This document shows positions 1 to 7,942 of a stretch of DNA of 64,000 nucleotides, piece after piece. The stretch covers positions 1-64,000 of the forward strand of contig NZ_FNOG01000005.1 of the NCBI RefSeq assembly GCF_900106525.1, given 5' to 3'. The stretch comes from Lysobacter enzymogenes (GTDB lineage: Bacteria > Pseudomonadota > Gammaproteobacteria > Xanthomonadales > Xanthomonadaceae). The notes under the pieces were generated by a model. That model was not told the DNA's origin and ran no database searches. It saw only the letters and a program-made list of their open reading frames with translations. Made by a program: the position numbers and the translations under genes. Each line of letters starts with the position of its first letter. Positions within the stretch are counted from its first letter, which is position 1.

Positions 1-369
1 GCCTTCGGTGTTCTCGCGCACCGTGATCAGGTCCACGCCCGAGGGGAAGCGCGACTTGGTGTTCGGGAACGACTTGGCCGGACGCACGTTGGCGTACAGG
101 TCGAAGCGCTTGCGCAGCTCGACGTTGATCGAGCTGAAGCCCTCGCCGACCGGCGTGGTCAGCGGGCTCTTGAGCGCGATGCGGTTCTTGCGGATCGAAT
201 CCATGGTCGCTGCGGGCAGCAGCTCGCCGTGCTTCTCCAGGGCGACGAGGCCGGCGTCGGCGAACTCGTAGCTCAGGCCGACGTTCATCGCGTCGAGCAC
301 GTGCAGGGTGGCGTCCATGATCTCCGGGCCGATGCCGTCGCCACGGATGACCGTAATCGTTTGCGTCAT
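1..369 (-). CDS. icd: NAD-type isocitrate dehydrogenase, 5' part (runs off window)
   Basis: The first 123 codons of an isocitrate/isopropylmalate dehydrogenase family protein; the 3' part lies outside the window. It begins MTQTITVIRGDGIGPEIMDA, the family's nucleotide-binding start, and has the substrate-loop sequence SPLTTPVGEGFSSINVELRK and the following RFDLYANVRP, which fit NAD-dependent isocitrate dehydrogenase (isocitrate to 2-oxoglutarate plus CO2 in the TCA cycle) better than isopropylmalate dehydrogenase. The last visible residues, TVRENTEG, match the conserved segment after the first domain. The ATG at 367-369 starts right at the conserved N-terminus. A homoisocitrate or tartrate dehydrogenase cannot be fully excluded without the C-terminal half. 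Confidence 0.88.
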   Translation of the reverse strand, partial: MTQTITVIRGDGIGPEIMDATLHVLDAMNVGLSYEFADAGLVALEKHGELLPAATMDSIRKNRIALKSPLTTPVGEGFSSINVELRKRFDLYANVRPAKSFPNTKSRFPSGVDLITVRENTEG

Positions 370-1271
370 GAGGGAATTCTTCCAGCAGTGGGGCGGGCGC
401 CCGTTGCGGCGCTGCGCACGAATCGAACGGTGTTAACCGCACAATTATGCCGGAAGCAGCCCTGGCCTACATTCGCGAACGCATCGGGCCTGAGGCGGAT
501 GGACAGGATCGACCGATCCCGCCCGATTCGGTTAAAGCGCCGGCCGCTCTTTGCAATCCACCCCGCTCGCGATATCGCCGGATGCGAAGCGTTGTCCGGA
601 GCTTTCCACGGCCGGCGCACGAACCCGGCAGACGTCGCTTGCAGCCGCCCGTGCGAGAACGACAAAGCAAGACCGGAGGCGTAGCTCACCCTGTTGTAAC
701 GGCACACCGCGTATAGGTAAACGCCTGCGGTGCAATGCCGCATCAGCGGTTAAAACCGTCGCGCACTTCCTGCTCCGGCACTGTGAGTTCGCGCGTCTGG
801 CGATAGAGGCGGCATGCTTGGCCGCCCGCATTTATCGGCGGATCGGCTGACGACTCCTCCAAGTCCAGTCATCGTTGGCGATGTCGCTTGGGCGGGAACA
901 TAGCAGTCGTCCGATCTCGAATCGGTACCGCATAAAACACGCCTCGCAACTTCGGGTTGAAGCTCGCGCCTGAATGCAGGAGCGTCGCTTGGAGAGGGAG
1001 CATCGATGATAGAAAGGAGCCGCAACGTGAAAAACCACCGTCACTTCGCATCCCCGGCCGCCGGTGCAGTCGCCGGCGGCGCGCCACATCCCGACATCGT
1101 CGCCCTGCAGGCGGCGGAAAACGAAGGTTGGCCGTCCGAAACGGCGGCGTCCTCGCCGCCGTTGTTCGCCGCCACCCCGTGGCATTGGTACTTTCGCGCT
1201 GAAGAACTCATCGCTGGCGTGGCGATCTTTCCCGTCAGCCAAGCGCGTAATCCGCGCCCGATCGGCTCGGC
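370..1271. other. Intergenic region without a convincing gene
   Basis: Several short overlapping open frames occur on both strands, but none has a recognisable domain, signal peptide or good ribosome binding site. The part next to 369 should hold the isocitrate dehydrogenase promoter. A short sequence at about 522-563 is repeated near 55890 (listed separately). Confidence 0.5.
522..563. repeat. Dispersed intergenic repeat, copy A
   Basis: The stretch containing CCCGATTCGGTTAAAGCGCC resembles 55890-55931, which contains CCCGATTCAGTCAAGGCGCC (16 of 20 positions identical in this core, with weaker similarity after it). Both copies are in non-coding DNA. A role is unknown; a small family-specific repeat is the simplest reading. 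Confidence 0.35.
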
Positions 1272-1601
1272 ATGAACGCCCTCACGATCATTGCCTGCGT
1301 AGGGTTCGCCTTGGCCCTGTCTGCGGAGTCCTTCATTCAAGCCAAATTTTGGCGACTGATGCAGGATAGCCATCCAGCCCAACTCGCGCACTTCAACATC
1401 GAGACGGGCAGACATCCCCTCGCGCGACATAGCGCGCGCGCCACGATGCTCTACCTGCGCGACAAGAGCTTCCGCCTCAGCCTGGATCGCAATGGCACGG
1501 GGCACTGCAACGACAATCGCCGCTCAATGATATTTTCTTACTGGGCAACCGTGATTACCGGCTGCCTCCTGCTGTCCACCGTCGTTCTGCACGGCTGGTA
1601 G
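1272..1601 (+). CDS. Small two-TM membrane protein
   Basis: This 109-residue product has a hydrophobic N-terminal segment (about residues 3-20), a polar and basic middle rich in Arg and His, and a second hydrophobic segment (about 88-106) ending HGW. Length and topology recall UspB-type stress membrane proteins, but I see no clear sequence match and assign no function. The ATG at 1272 has only a weak upstream Shine-Dalgarno. It stands alone between the isocitrate dehydrogenase and the fasciclin gene. It could be a chance frame, but two well-placed membrane segments make a real gene more likely than not. Confidence 0.5.
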   Translation: MNALTIIACVGFALALSAESFIQAKFWRLMQDSHPAQLAHFNIETGRHPLARHSARATMLYLRDKSFRLSLDRNGTGHCNDNRRSMIFSYWATVITGCLLLSTVVLHGW

Positions 1602-1889
1602 CGCCTGGGATGCACAGGCGCATAGCCGCCGTGGCGCTGCTCGCGCTGCCGCAGCTTCTGTCGCCCATCGCACCCCGCTGCGCGCTTTCGAACTACGCGC
1701 CGTCGATCGAAGGCGCAGGGGCTGTCCCGCTTGATACCCGCTCAGCGCCTGTCGCATACACCCCGCTCTCTGCAGGCATCGGCTACAGATCAGCCTTTCT
1801 TTCCCTGGTGGCGCCCGAACGCCAAGAGTCCTTCGATGAACTTCACCCAATCGCTGCTATGCACACTGGTCCCGATCGCGGGCGACACC

Positions 1890-2351
1890 ATGACGCAAGA
1901 GCCTCCCAAGAGGCTCCTTGAAGTGGCCGCGGAACAGGGCTCATTCGCTCTCTTTTGCGATGCGGTCAGGCAGTCGGGACTCCAAGAGAGCCTGGACGGA
2001 AAAGGACCTTTCACGGCATTCATCCCCATCGATGCCGCATTCGAAAAACTGCCCAAGGGCTACCTTGACGCACTGCTTTTGCCAGAGAACAGAAAGCACC
2101 TGATCGACTTGATCAGTTATCACATCGTGCCGAAGCGCAAGACGGTCGTGGAGTTCGAACGCTGGGACTCGCTGAAGACCCTGGACGGCAATACCCTGTC
2201 CATCCAATCCGTGAACAAGCAAGTGATTGTCGGTACGGGCAAGGTCGTGTTGCCTGATTTGTACTCCGTCAACGCGGCCATACACGGAATAGATCGGGTC
2301 AATATTCCGCCAGGCGCACAGTGGCTTGGCACCTGCCTGCTCGGCGGATAG
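1890..2351 (+). CDS. Fasciclin (FAS1) domain protein
   Basis: The protein is one FAS1 domain of about 150 residues. The N-terminal part carries the typical pattern of FAS1 proteins: LLEVAAEQGSF, then GPFTAFIPIDAAFEKLPKG. Next come the H2-like LISYHIVP, a TLDGNTLSI strand and a C-terminal INAAIHGID-type strand (NAAIHGIDRVNIPPG). FAS1 domains mediate adhesion or ligand binding, often outside the cell, but no clear export signal is visible here. The start is uncertain: ATG 1890 directly precedes the domain, while in-frame ATG 1836 would add MNFTQSLLCTLVPIAGDT, a weakly hydrophobic leader. Neither has a strong ribosome binding site. Confidence 0.8.
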   Translation: MTQEPPKRLLEVAAEQGSFALFCDAVRQSGLQESLDGKGPFTAFIPIDAAFEKLPKGYLDALLLPENRKHLIDLISYHIVPKRKTVVEFERWDSLKTLDGNTLSIQSVNKQVIVGTGKVVLPDLYSVNAAIHGIDRVNIPPGAQWLGTCLLGG

Positions 2352-2417
2352 TGGACGCGGCAAGACCGTCCTGCAACGGTCTTTGGGGCGGCACGGTCGT
2401 TCGCTGCCGCTGGGTCG

Positions 2418-3317
2418 CTAGCGCCACGCCCCTTCAGGCAGGCCGGACAGATCAATGAATCGCGCCCACTGGTTCTGGCAAAAATCCAGGTAGGCCCGGA
2501 CGATCGTCGAAGGATGGCGGTGCGAGGGATAGAGCAGATTGATCTGCTGCAACGGCATCGGATAGTCCGGCAACAACACCTGCAGCCTCCCGTCGCGGAT
2601 CGCCTGCGCCGCCAGGAACGGCGGCAGTTCGGTGATCACCGAACCCTGCAGCGCCCGATGGCGCAGATGCGCGTAGTCGTTGCTGGCGAGCACGGCCTCG
2701 GGCTGGACCGTCTGCTCGCCCAGGCGCCATGCCCCCTTCTCGCTGGTATGCCAACCCGCGCATGGAAAGCGGCCGAGCTCCTCGGGCCGGACCGGCGCGC
2801 CCAGGCGCTCCACCAACGCGGCGCCTGCGACCAGCACATGGCGGTAGGACAGGACCAGCCGCGCCACCATCGACTCGTGCGCGATCGCGCCGATGCGCAA
2901 CGCGACATCTATCCCGTCCTCGATCAGATCCACGCGGCGATCAGTCGTATGCACCTGCAGATCGATATCCGGATAGCGCTGCTGGAAGGCCGCAAGCAAA
3001 TCCCACCACGGCTCGAACGCAGGCGGCAGCGACAGACGCAACCGCCCGCGCAGCCGCGCCTGATCGCTGACCACCGCTTGCTCTGCGTCCAGCAACGCTT
3101 CGATCCCGCGGCTGGCGTGCTCGTACAGCCGGGTGCCGGCATCGGTCAGGCGCGTACCGCGCACCGAGCGCTCCAACAGCTCGACCTTCAGTTGTCGCTC
3201 CAGCTCGCGAATCCGCCGGCTCAGGGTCGGCAACGGGATCCCCATGCGCTCGGCCGCCGCCGACAGGCTGCCGGCCTGCACCACGTTGACGAACATCTGG
3301 ACGGCGTTGAGATCCAT
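2418..3317 (-). CDS. LysR-family transcriptional regulator
   Basis: A full-length LysR regulator of 299 residues. The N-terminal winged helix-turn-helix starts MDLNAVQMFVNVVQAGSLSA and includes the recognition segment PTLSRRIRELERQLKVELLE (about residues 29-48). The remainder is the effector-binding domain (VALRIG, SVITELPPFLA). It is divergent from the NTF2/MDR/DoxX operon starting at 3442, with 124 bp between starts and an inverted repeat in that gap, so it probably controls that operon and itself. The effector is unknown; regulators in such contexts often sense quinones, aromatics or oxidants, which is inference here. Confidence 0.93.
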   Translation of the reverse strand: MDLNAVQMFVNVVQAGSLSAAAERMGIPLPTLSRRIRELERQLKVELLERSVRGTRLTDAGTRLYEHASRGIEALLDAEQAVVSDQARLRGRLRLSLPPAFEPWWDLLAAFQQRYPDIDLQVHTTDRRVDLIEDGIDVALRIGAIAHESMVARLVLSYRHVLVAGAALVERLGAPVRPEELGRFPCAGWHTSEKGAWRLGEQTVQPEAVLASNDYAHLRHRALQGSVITELPPFLAAQAIRDGRLQVLLPDYPMPLQQINLLYPSHRHPSTIVRAYLDFCQNQWARFIDLSGLPEGAWR

Positions 3318-3358
3318 GCCTTGATCCTATCATTTTTGAGATTTTAACTACTACAAAT

Positions 3359-3374
3359 ACGGATTTACTTCCGT
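3359..3374. promoter_or_regulatory. Inverted repeat between divergent LysR and target operon
   Basis: ACGGATTTACTTCCGT is a perfect dyad (ACGGA / TCCGT, 6-nt spacer) in an AT-richer stretch between the LysR gene (start 3317) and the operon at 3442. Its place and symmetry suit a LysR operator. Only position and symmetry support this. Confidence 0.5.
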
Positions 3375-3441
3375 TTTTGAGCGAATCACTCTGTGTCCAC
3401 CGGCCGGCCCGACCAGCGACCCTCCTCACAGAGTCCAAACC

Positions 3442-3819
3442 ATGAACATCCAAACCGTCCTTCAGTCCTACGAAACCGCGCTCAACGGCAACGACACCGA
3501 CGCCATCCTCCAGCTCTACAGCCGCGAGCCGATCTTCATGCCGCAGAACGCGCCGGCCCTGATCGGCGCCGGCGCGGTCCGCGCAGGTTACGAGCAGGTG
3601 TTCGCCAGCATCCGCTTGAACGTGCGCTTCACCGTGCACGAGATCGAAGAACACGGCGACTGGGCCTGGGTCCGCACCAGCTCGGCCGGCCGCACCCGCA
3701 TCCTGGCCAACGACGCCGAGATCGCCGAGGGCAACAACGAGCTGTTCGTGTTCAAGCGCGAAAACGGGGCGTGGAGGATCCATCGCTATCTGTTCGCCAC
3801 CAACCAGCCGCGCAACTGA
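3442..3819 (+). CDS. NTF2-like / DUF4440-SnoaL family protein, cytoplasmic
   Basis: A 125-residue single-domain protein of the NTF2 fold. It has the family pattern of an N-terminal helix (VLQSYETALNGNDTDAILQL), YSREPIFMPQNAP, GAGAVRAGYEQVF, then beta strands ending ENGAWRIHRYLFATN. No signal peptide is present, so it should be cytoplasmic. Members include small-molecule isomerases, hydrolases and binding proteins, so the reaction cannot be read from sequence. It starts the operon NTF2-MDR-NTF2-DoxX and is paralogous to the exported protein at 4854, sharing the ALN-D-I--LY and FMPQ segments. Confidence 0.85.
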   Translation: MNIQTVLQSYETALNGNDTDAILQLYSREPIFMPQNAPALIGAGAVRAGYEQVFASIRLNVRFTVHEIEEHGDWAWVRTSSAGRTRILANDAEIAEGNNELFVFKRENGAWRIHRYLFATNQPRN

Positions 3820-3829
3820 GGACGCGGCC

Positions 3830-4816
3830 ATGAAAGCCTACGTGATCGAACAACCCGGCGGTCCGGAAGCGCTGCAACTGCGCGATATCGCCTCGCCCGA
3901 GCCGGACGCCGACGAAGTCCGGATCCGGGTACGGGCCTTCGGCCTCAACCGCGCGGAAGCCTATCTGCGCGCCGGCAAGATGGGGCCGATCTCCACCCCG
4001 CGCGTCCCGGGCATCGAAGCCGTCGGCGAAGTGATGGACGATCCGGCCGGCCGTTTCCGCACCGGCCAACGCGTCGCTACCGCGATGGGCGGCCTGCAAT
4101 TCGGACGCAACGGCAGCTACGCCGAACAGGTGACCGTGCTGCGCGACAACGTGATCGCGCTGGACGAGGCCGACCTGTCCTGGGAAGAACTCGCCGCGCT
4201 GCCGGAGGCCTATCTCACGGTGTGGGGCGCGCTCGACCGGCGCGTGGCCATCCAGCCCGGCCAAAGCCTGCTGGTGCGCGGTGCGACGTCCTCGGTCGGC
4301 CTGGCCGCGGTCGCCTACGCCAAGGCGCGCGGCTTGACGGTGATCGCCACCACCCGCTCGGCCGCCAATCGCGCGCGGCTGCTCGAGATCGGCGCCGACC
4401 ACGCGCTCGTCGACGACGGCGAGATCGCCGCAGCGGTGCGCGGATTGGTTCCCGGCGGCGTCGATGCCGCGCTCGAAGTCGTAGGCGCCTCGACCCTGCG
4501 CGACACCGTCAGGAGCGTGCGGCCGTTCGGCGCGGTTGCGGTCATCGGCCTGCTCGGCGGTCCACCGGTGCTGGAACAGTTTCATCTGATGCAGGACCTT
4601 CCCGGCGCGGTCGCGGTGAGCTTCTTCCCCAGCGGCCTGCTGGGCACGCCGGCGCTGCCCTTGCGAGACAGCCCGCTGCCGTGGATCGCCGCGGAAGTCG
4701 CGGCCGGACGGATGCCGTCGTTGCGCGCCCAGACCTTCGAGTTCGAGCAAGTGCGCCGCGCCCACAGCCTGATGGACAGCGACAGTGCGCTCGGAAAGCT
4801 CGTAGTCCGGATCTAA
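3830..4816 (+). CDS. Zinc-free MDR oxidoreductase (NADPH:quinone reductase type)
   Basis: A 328-residue medium-chain dehydrogenase/reductase. The N-terminal GroES-like domain includes MKAYVIEQPGGPEALQLRDI and VPGIEAVGEV. The Rossmann domain has the GATSSVGLAAVAYAKARG nucleotide loop (about residues 149-166) and a typical quinone-reductase C-terminus ending SALGKLVVRI. The structural and catalytic zinc ligands of alcohol dehydrogenases are absent, placing it with quinone reductase and crotonyl-reductase-like enzymes. It lies 11 bp after the first NTF2 gene, clearly in one operon. Likely role: NAD(P)H-dependent reduction of a quinone or enone in oxidant defence; the substrate is unknown. Confidence 0.9.
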   Translation: MKAYVIEQPGGPEALQLRDIASPEPDADEVRIRVRAFGLNRAEAYLRAGKMGPISTPRVPGIEAVGEVMDDPAGRFRTGQRVATAMGGLQFGRNGSYAEQVTVLRDNVIALDEADLSWEELAALPEAYLTVWGALDRRVAIQPGQSLLVRGATSSVGLAAVAYAKARGLTVIATTRSAANRARLLEIGADHALVDDGEIAAAVRGLVPGGVDAALEVVGASTLRDTVRSVRPFGAVAVIGLLGGPPVLEQFHLMQDLPGAVAVSFFPSGLLGTPALPLRDSPLPWIAAEVAAGRMPSLRAQTFEFEQVRRAHSLMDSDSALGKLVVRI

Positions 4817-4853
4817 CCGTCTCCCTCTTCGTTTTCATTCATTGGACATCGCC

Positions 4854-5351
4854 ATGAACGCTTTCTCTTTCCGCTCCACCCTCGCCGCGCTGGCGCTCGC
4901 CGCCGCGCTCCCCACGTCCGGCCACGCCGCCAAGCCCGCCCCGGACGCCAGCGTGAAGGCGGCCGTCGCCGCGCAACTGGATCGTTACCAGAACGCGCTC
5001 AACGCCTCCGATGTCGACAGCATCATGAAGCTCTATGCCGACGATGCGGTGTTCATGCCGCAAGGCCATCTGCCGGTGGAAGGCCACGAGGCGGTGCGCG
5101 CCGCGTACCGCGGCATCTTCGATGCGATCAAGCTCGACGTGCGCTTCGCCATCGACGAGATCCGCCCGCTGTCGAAGGACTGGGCCTACGCCCGCACGCG
5201 CTCCAACGGTACGGTCCGGCCGCGCGGCGCCGCCGCGCCGGCCAACGCCGAAGCCAATCAGGAACTCTTCCTGCTGCAACGCGGCGGCGACGGTCAGTGG
5301 CGCTTCGCCCGCTACATCTTCTCGACCACTACACCCGCCAAGCAGCCCTGA
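4854..5351 (+). CDS. Exported NTF2-like / DUF4440 protein
   Basis: A 165-residue protein with a clear Sec signal peptide (basic start, then LAALALAAALPTSGHAA, cleavage near residue 23) and one NTF2-like domain: AQLDRYQNALNASDVDSIMK, YADDAVFMPQGHLPV, GHEAVRAAYRGIFDAIK, and C-terminal GQWRFARYIFSTTTP. It is the secreted or periplasmic paralogue of the 3442 protein in the same operon. ATG 4854 is chosen over an upstream TTG at 4842 because it begins the signal peptide. The function is unknown; one operon encoding two such paralogues in two compartments is noteworthy. Confidence 0.87.
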   Translation: MNAFSFRSTLAALALAAALPTSGHAAKPAPDASVKAAVAAQLDRYQNALNASDVDSIMKLYADDAVFMPQGHLPVEGHEAVRAAYRGIFDAIKLDVRFAIDEIRPLSKDWAYARTRSNGTVRPRGAAAPANAEANQELFLLQRGGDGQWRFARYIFSTTTPAKQP

Positions 5352-5361
5352 GTCCGCCGCC

Positions 5362-5751
5362 ATGAATGCCAAATTCATTCCCCACGCCACCGCCATCGCG
5401 CGCATCCTGATGGCGCAGATATTCATCCTGTCGGGCCTGTCCAAGATCGGCGCCGCCGATGCGATCAGCGGCTACATGCAGGCCATGCACGTCCCCGCCG
5501 CCCTGCTGTGGCCGACGATCGCCTTCGAGATCGTCGCGGGCTCGCTGATCGTACTGGGCTATCGCACCCGCATCGTGTCGCTGTTGCTGGCCGGCTTCTG
5601 CGTCGCGACCGCGCTGATCTTCCACCACCAATTCGCCGATCCGATGCAGATCAACATGTTCCTCAAGAACATTGCCATGACCGGCGGATTCGTCCTGCTG
5701 GCCGGCGTCGGCGCCGGATCGCTGAGTCTGGATGCGCGCCGCGGCGGCTGA
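5362..5751 (+). CDS. DoxX family membrane protein
   Basis: A 129-residue DoxX-type protein with about four membrane helices. Family features are the N-terminal ARILMAQIFILSGLSKI, the PTIAFEIVAGSLIVLGYRTR segment and FHHQFADPMQINMFLKNIAM followed by GGFVLLAGVGAG. DoxX proteins are linked to thiosulfate, thiol and redox homeostasis and commonly sit in oxidative-stress operons. It is the last gene of the LysR-linked operon, 10 bp after the exported NTF2 gene. No strong terminator was seen after it. Confidence 0.9.
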   Translation: MNAKFIPHATAIARILMAQIFILSGLSKIGAADAISGYMQAMHVPAALLWPTIAFEIVAGSLIVLGYRTRIVSLLLAGFCVATALIFHHQFADPMQINMFLKNIAMTGGFVLLAGVGAGSLSLDARRGG

Positions 5752-6301
5752 CGACCGCGTGCGGCGGCGGGGACCGGCAGGCTCGCCGGACGGGCGCTGA
5801 ACGTTCCGGCGGGACTGCGGCGCCGCCGGAAGTCGCTGCGGCGAGGGCTCTGCGGAGCCCGGAGCGCGGCAATGGTAGCGCCTGAATCTTCGAATGGATG
5901 CTGGAGCAACCAAACCCCGGTTCAAACCCTGTTGAGGGGTTCTCGCCCATAGCTCTTGTGGCTTCGCGTAGGCGGCGGCTTCCGCTTCTCCGCACTTCAA
6001 ATCCTTGCCGAAGTCGCCACCGTCAGCCGACCGGCAATGCATGCCGTAGTTATAGGTGGGGAGCGCCTCCGCGCCCATCCCCGCCCGAGGAACGCCAACC
6101 AGCACGGCCGCCAGCGACACCCACACCGAGCACATGACATTCGTCTCTTCCTCCTAAAATCCGCGGTGGTGCCATGACCTGGGTTGAACTGCAGTGATAA
6201 AAAACTCAATCCTGCCTGATTAAACCAACGCTGCTTGGCCAGCAAAGACCCCGAGCGCCCACGGTCGAAGCAGCAGCCGCGGCTCTACCCATATCGCCTT
6301 C
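5752..6301. other. Gap with a possible secreted-protein remnant on the minus strand
   Basis: No firm gene. On the minus strand from ATG 6135 a frame starts MCSVWVSLAAVLVGVPRAGM with signal-peptide character and continues YNYGMHCRSADGGDFGKD. It then loses protein-like composition and runs on through the DoxX gene to 5329. Roughly the first 60 codons (to about 5955) may be the 5' end of a small exported protein, intact or decayed. Confidence 0.3.
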
Positions 6302-7942
6302 TCACGACGGCCCCACCGACGGCAAGGTGACGACAAAGCGCGTTCCTTCGCCTAAGCCGCCGCTTACCGCGATCACCTGACCATCATGCGCATGCACCAG
6401 TTCGCGCACGACTGTGAGCCCGATGCCCAACCCTGTGCCATTGACTCCCACAGCGCGCACCTCCTGAACAAACGGCTCGAACACATTCGTCAGCGCCTCC
6501 GGCGCGATGCCTATTCCACTGTCTGCGACACACACTTCGATCTGGGCACCTACTTCACGGACCGACAAGGCGATCTCGCCCTCCTCTGGCGTGTACTTAG
6601 AGGCGTTATCCAGCAGGTTGCGCAGGACTTGGGTGAGACGGTCCGCATCGCCATCGACTATCAGCCGCTCCGAAGAAGCACTCATGCTAAAGCGCTGCCG
6701 GCGCGCCTCCATTACAGAACGGCAAGCCTCGGCCGCCAACTCGGCGATCAGCACCATGTCGACGGGCCGACGATCGATCTGGAACTTCCCGCTTTTCGCC
6801 CGCGCCACATCGACCAGGTCGCCTATTAACCGGGAGATATGCATCACTTCGCGTTCGATGATGCGCTGCATATCAATCCTTACGTTCGCACTCTCCGACC
6901 TGAGCATGGTCGCAGCGATCAGAATCGGCGTCAGCGGATTGCGAAGCTCATGGGCAACCATCGCCATCGCCTGCTGCTGATGTTGATAGGCGGCTTCGGC
7001 CGTCGCTTGCGACTGCCGCGAGTTCAACGCTGCCAGCACCAGATTCTCGTTGGCTTCCTGAAGCTGATCGATGCGCGCGCCAGGCCGAACGGCGGCCGCC
7101 TGATAACGCGAGAACGGCCGACTCCGCGGCGCCCGCACTGCGCTATCGCCAGGGCTTTCGCGTACTACGCGATCCCCGTAGAAGGCGTACCTGCCCCGAC
7201 CTTTTTGTCCTTTTTTGGCGCGGTACATCGCGGCGTCGGCCCGATCGATCAAGATCTCAACATCGTCTCCATCGATCGGAAAAAGGCTGATTCCGATGCT
7301 CGCCGACAAGCGCAGGACATGCGCCCCCATTCGACACGGAACTCCCAGCGCATCGATGAGCTTTTCGGCCGTTGCGCCAGCATCCGACGCGTCTGCCACC
7401 CTGTTCAACAAGATCAGGAACTCATCTCCGCCGTAGCGACTGATCATGTCTCCTTCTCGCGTCACGGCCGCGAGCCGATGCGCAGCCAACCGCAATACTT
7501 CGTCGCCGACGGTGTGGCCGAGCGTGTCGTTGATCCACTTGAAGTCGTCCAGGTCGATAAACAGCAATGCGACGAACTCGCCATAACGACGGGAGTTCGC
7601 TATAGCAGTGCGGAAACGCTCCGATAGGCGCTCGCGATTGGGCAGCGAGGTAAGGGAATCCATGCCCACCGACCGAACCGCCTCGTCGAGTTTGTGGGTG
7701 GCGGCTTCGGACTCCTGGCGTGCTTGCAGAGCGGCGATGATGAGCTGCTCATTGACCTGCACCAGATCGGCTGGGTCCGTGCTGCCAGGGACATGCGCGT
7801 TCGCGCCACTTTGGTGAATCCGAGCCGCCAGAAGCCTCTCGATCTTCTGCGCCTTTGACTGCTGGCAAGCCCCCCTGCCTCGAACCATTCTGCGGTTGCC
7901 GCGGCGATGGGGCCCGGATCCGAATCTAGCCACGTCCGTCAT
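6302..7942 (-). CDS. Hybrid diguanylate cyclase / histidine kinase (GGDEF-HisKA-HATPase)
   Basis: A 546-residue signalling protein with two output modules. The GGDEF domain (about residues 92-255) has the active-site loop RYGGDEF (171-175) and an intact inhibitory RxxD site (REGD, 162-165), so c-di-GMP synthesis with feedback is expected. The kinase follows: HisKA phospho-acceptor His331 in MVAHELRNPL, N-box NLLDNASKY (about 442), G1 DSGIGI (474) and G2 GTGLGIGL. No receiver, PAS or membrane segment is visible. A similar helix (NEQLIIAALQARQ; NENLVLAALNSRQ) precedes each module. ATG 7942 overlaps the end of the KaiC-like gene by 17 bp; in-frame ATG 8047 would overlap much more. It is the third gene of the operon. 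Confidence 0.9.
   Translation of the reverse strand: MTDVARFGSGPHRRGNRRMVRGRGACQQSKAQKIERLLAARIHQSGANAHVPGSTDPADLVQVNEQLIIAALQARQESEAATHKLDEAVRSVGMDSLTSLPNRERLSERFRTAIANSRRYGEFVALLFIDLDDFKWINDTLGHTVGDEVLRLAAHRLAAVTREGDMISRYGGDEFLILLNRVADASDAGATAEKLIDALGVPCRMGAHVLRLSASIGISLFPIDGDDVEILIDRADAAMYRAKKGQKGRGRYAFYGDRVVRESPGDSAVRAPRSRPFSRYQAAAVRPGARIDQLQEANENLVLAALNSRQSQATAEAAYQHQQQAMAMVAHELRNPLTPILIAATMLRSESANVRIDMQRIIEREVMHISRLIGDLVDVARAKSGKFQIDRRPVDMVLIAELAAEACRSVMEARRQRFSMSASSERLIVDGDADRLTQVLRNLLDNASKYTPEEGEIALSVREVGAQIEVCVADSGIGIAPEALTNVFEPFVQEVRAVGVNGTGLGIGLTVVRELVHAHDGQVIAVSGGLGEGTRFVVTLPSVGPS

Noticed and set aside
1006-1275. Small plus-strand frame before the two-TM protein
   Set aside because: No motif, poor start context and no hydrophobic or domain pattern; it only overlaps the next gene by chance.
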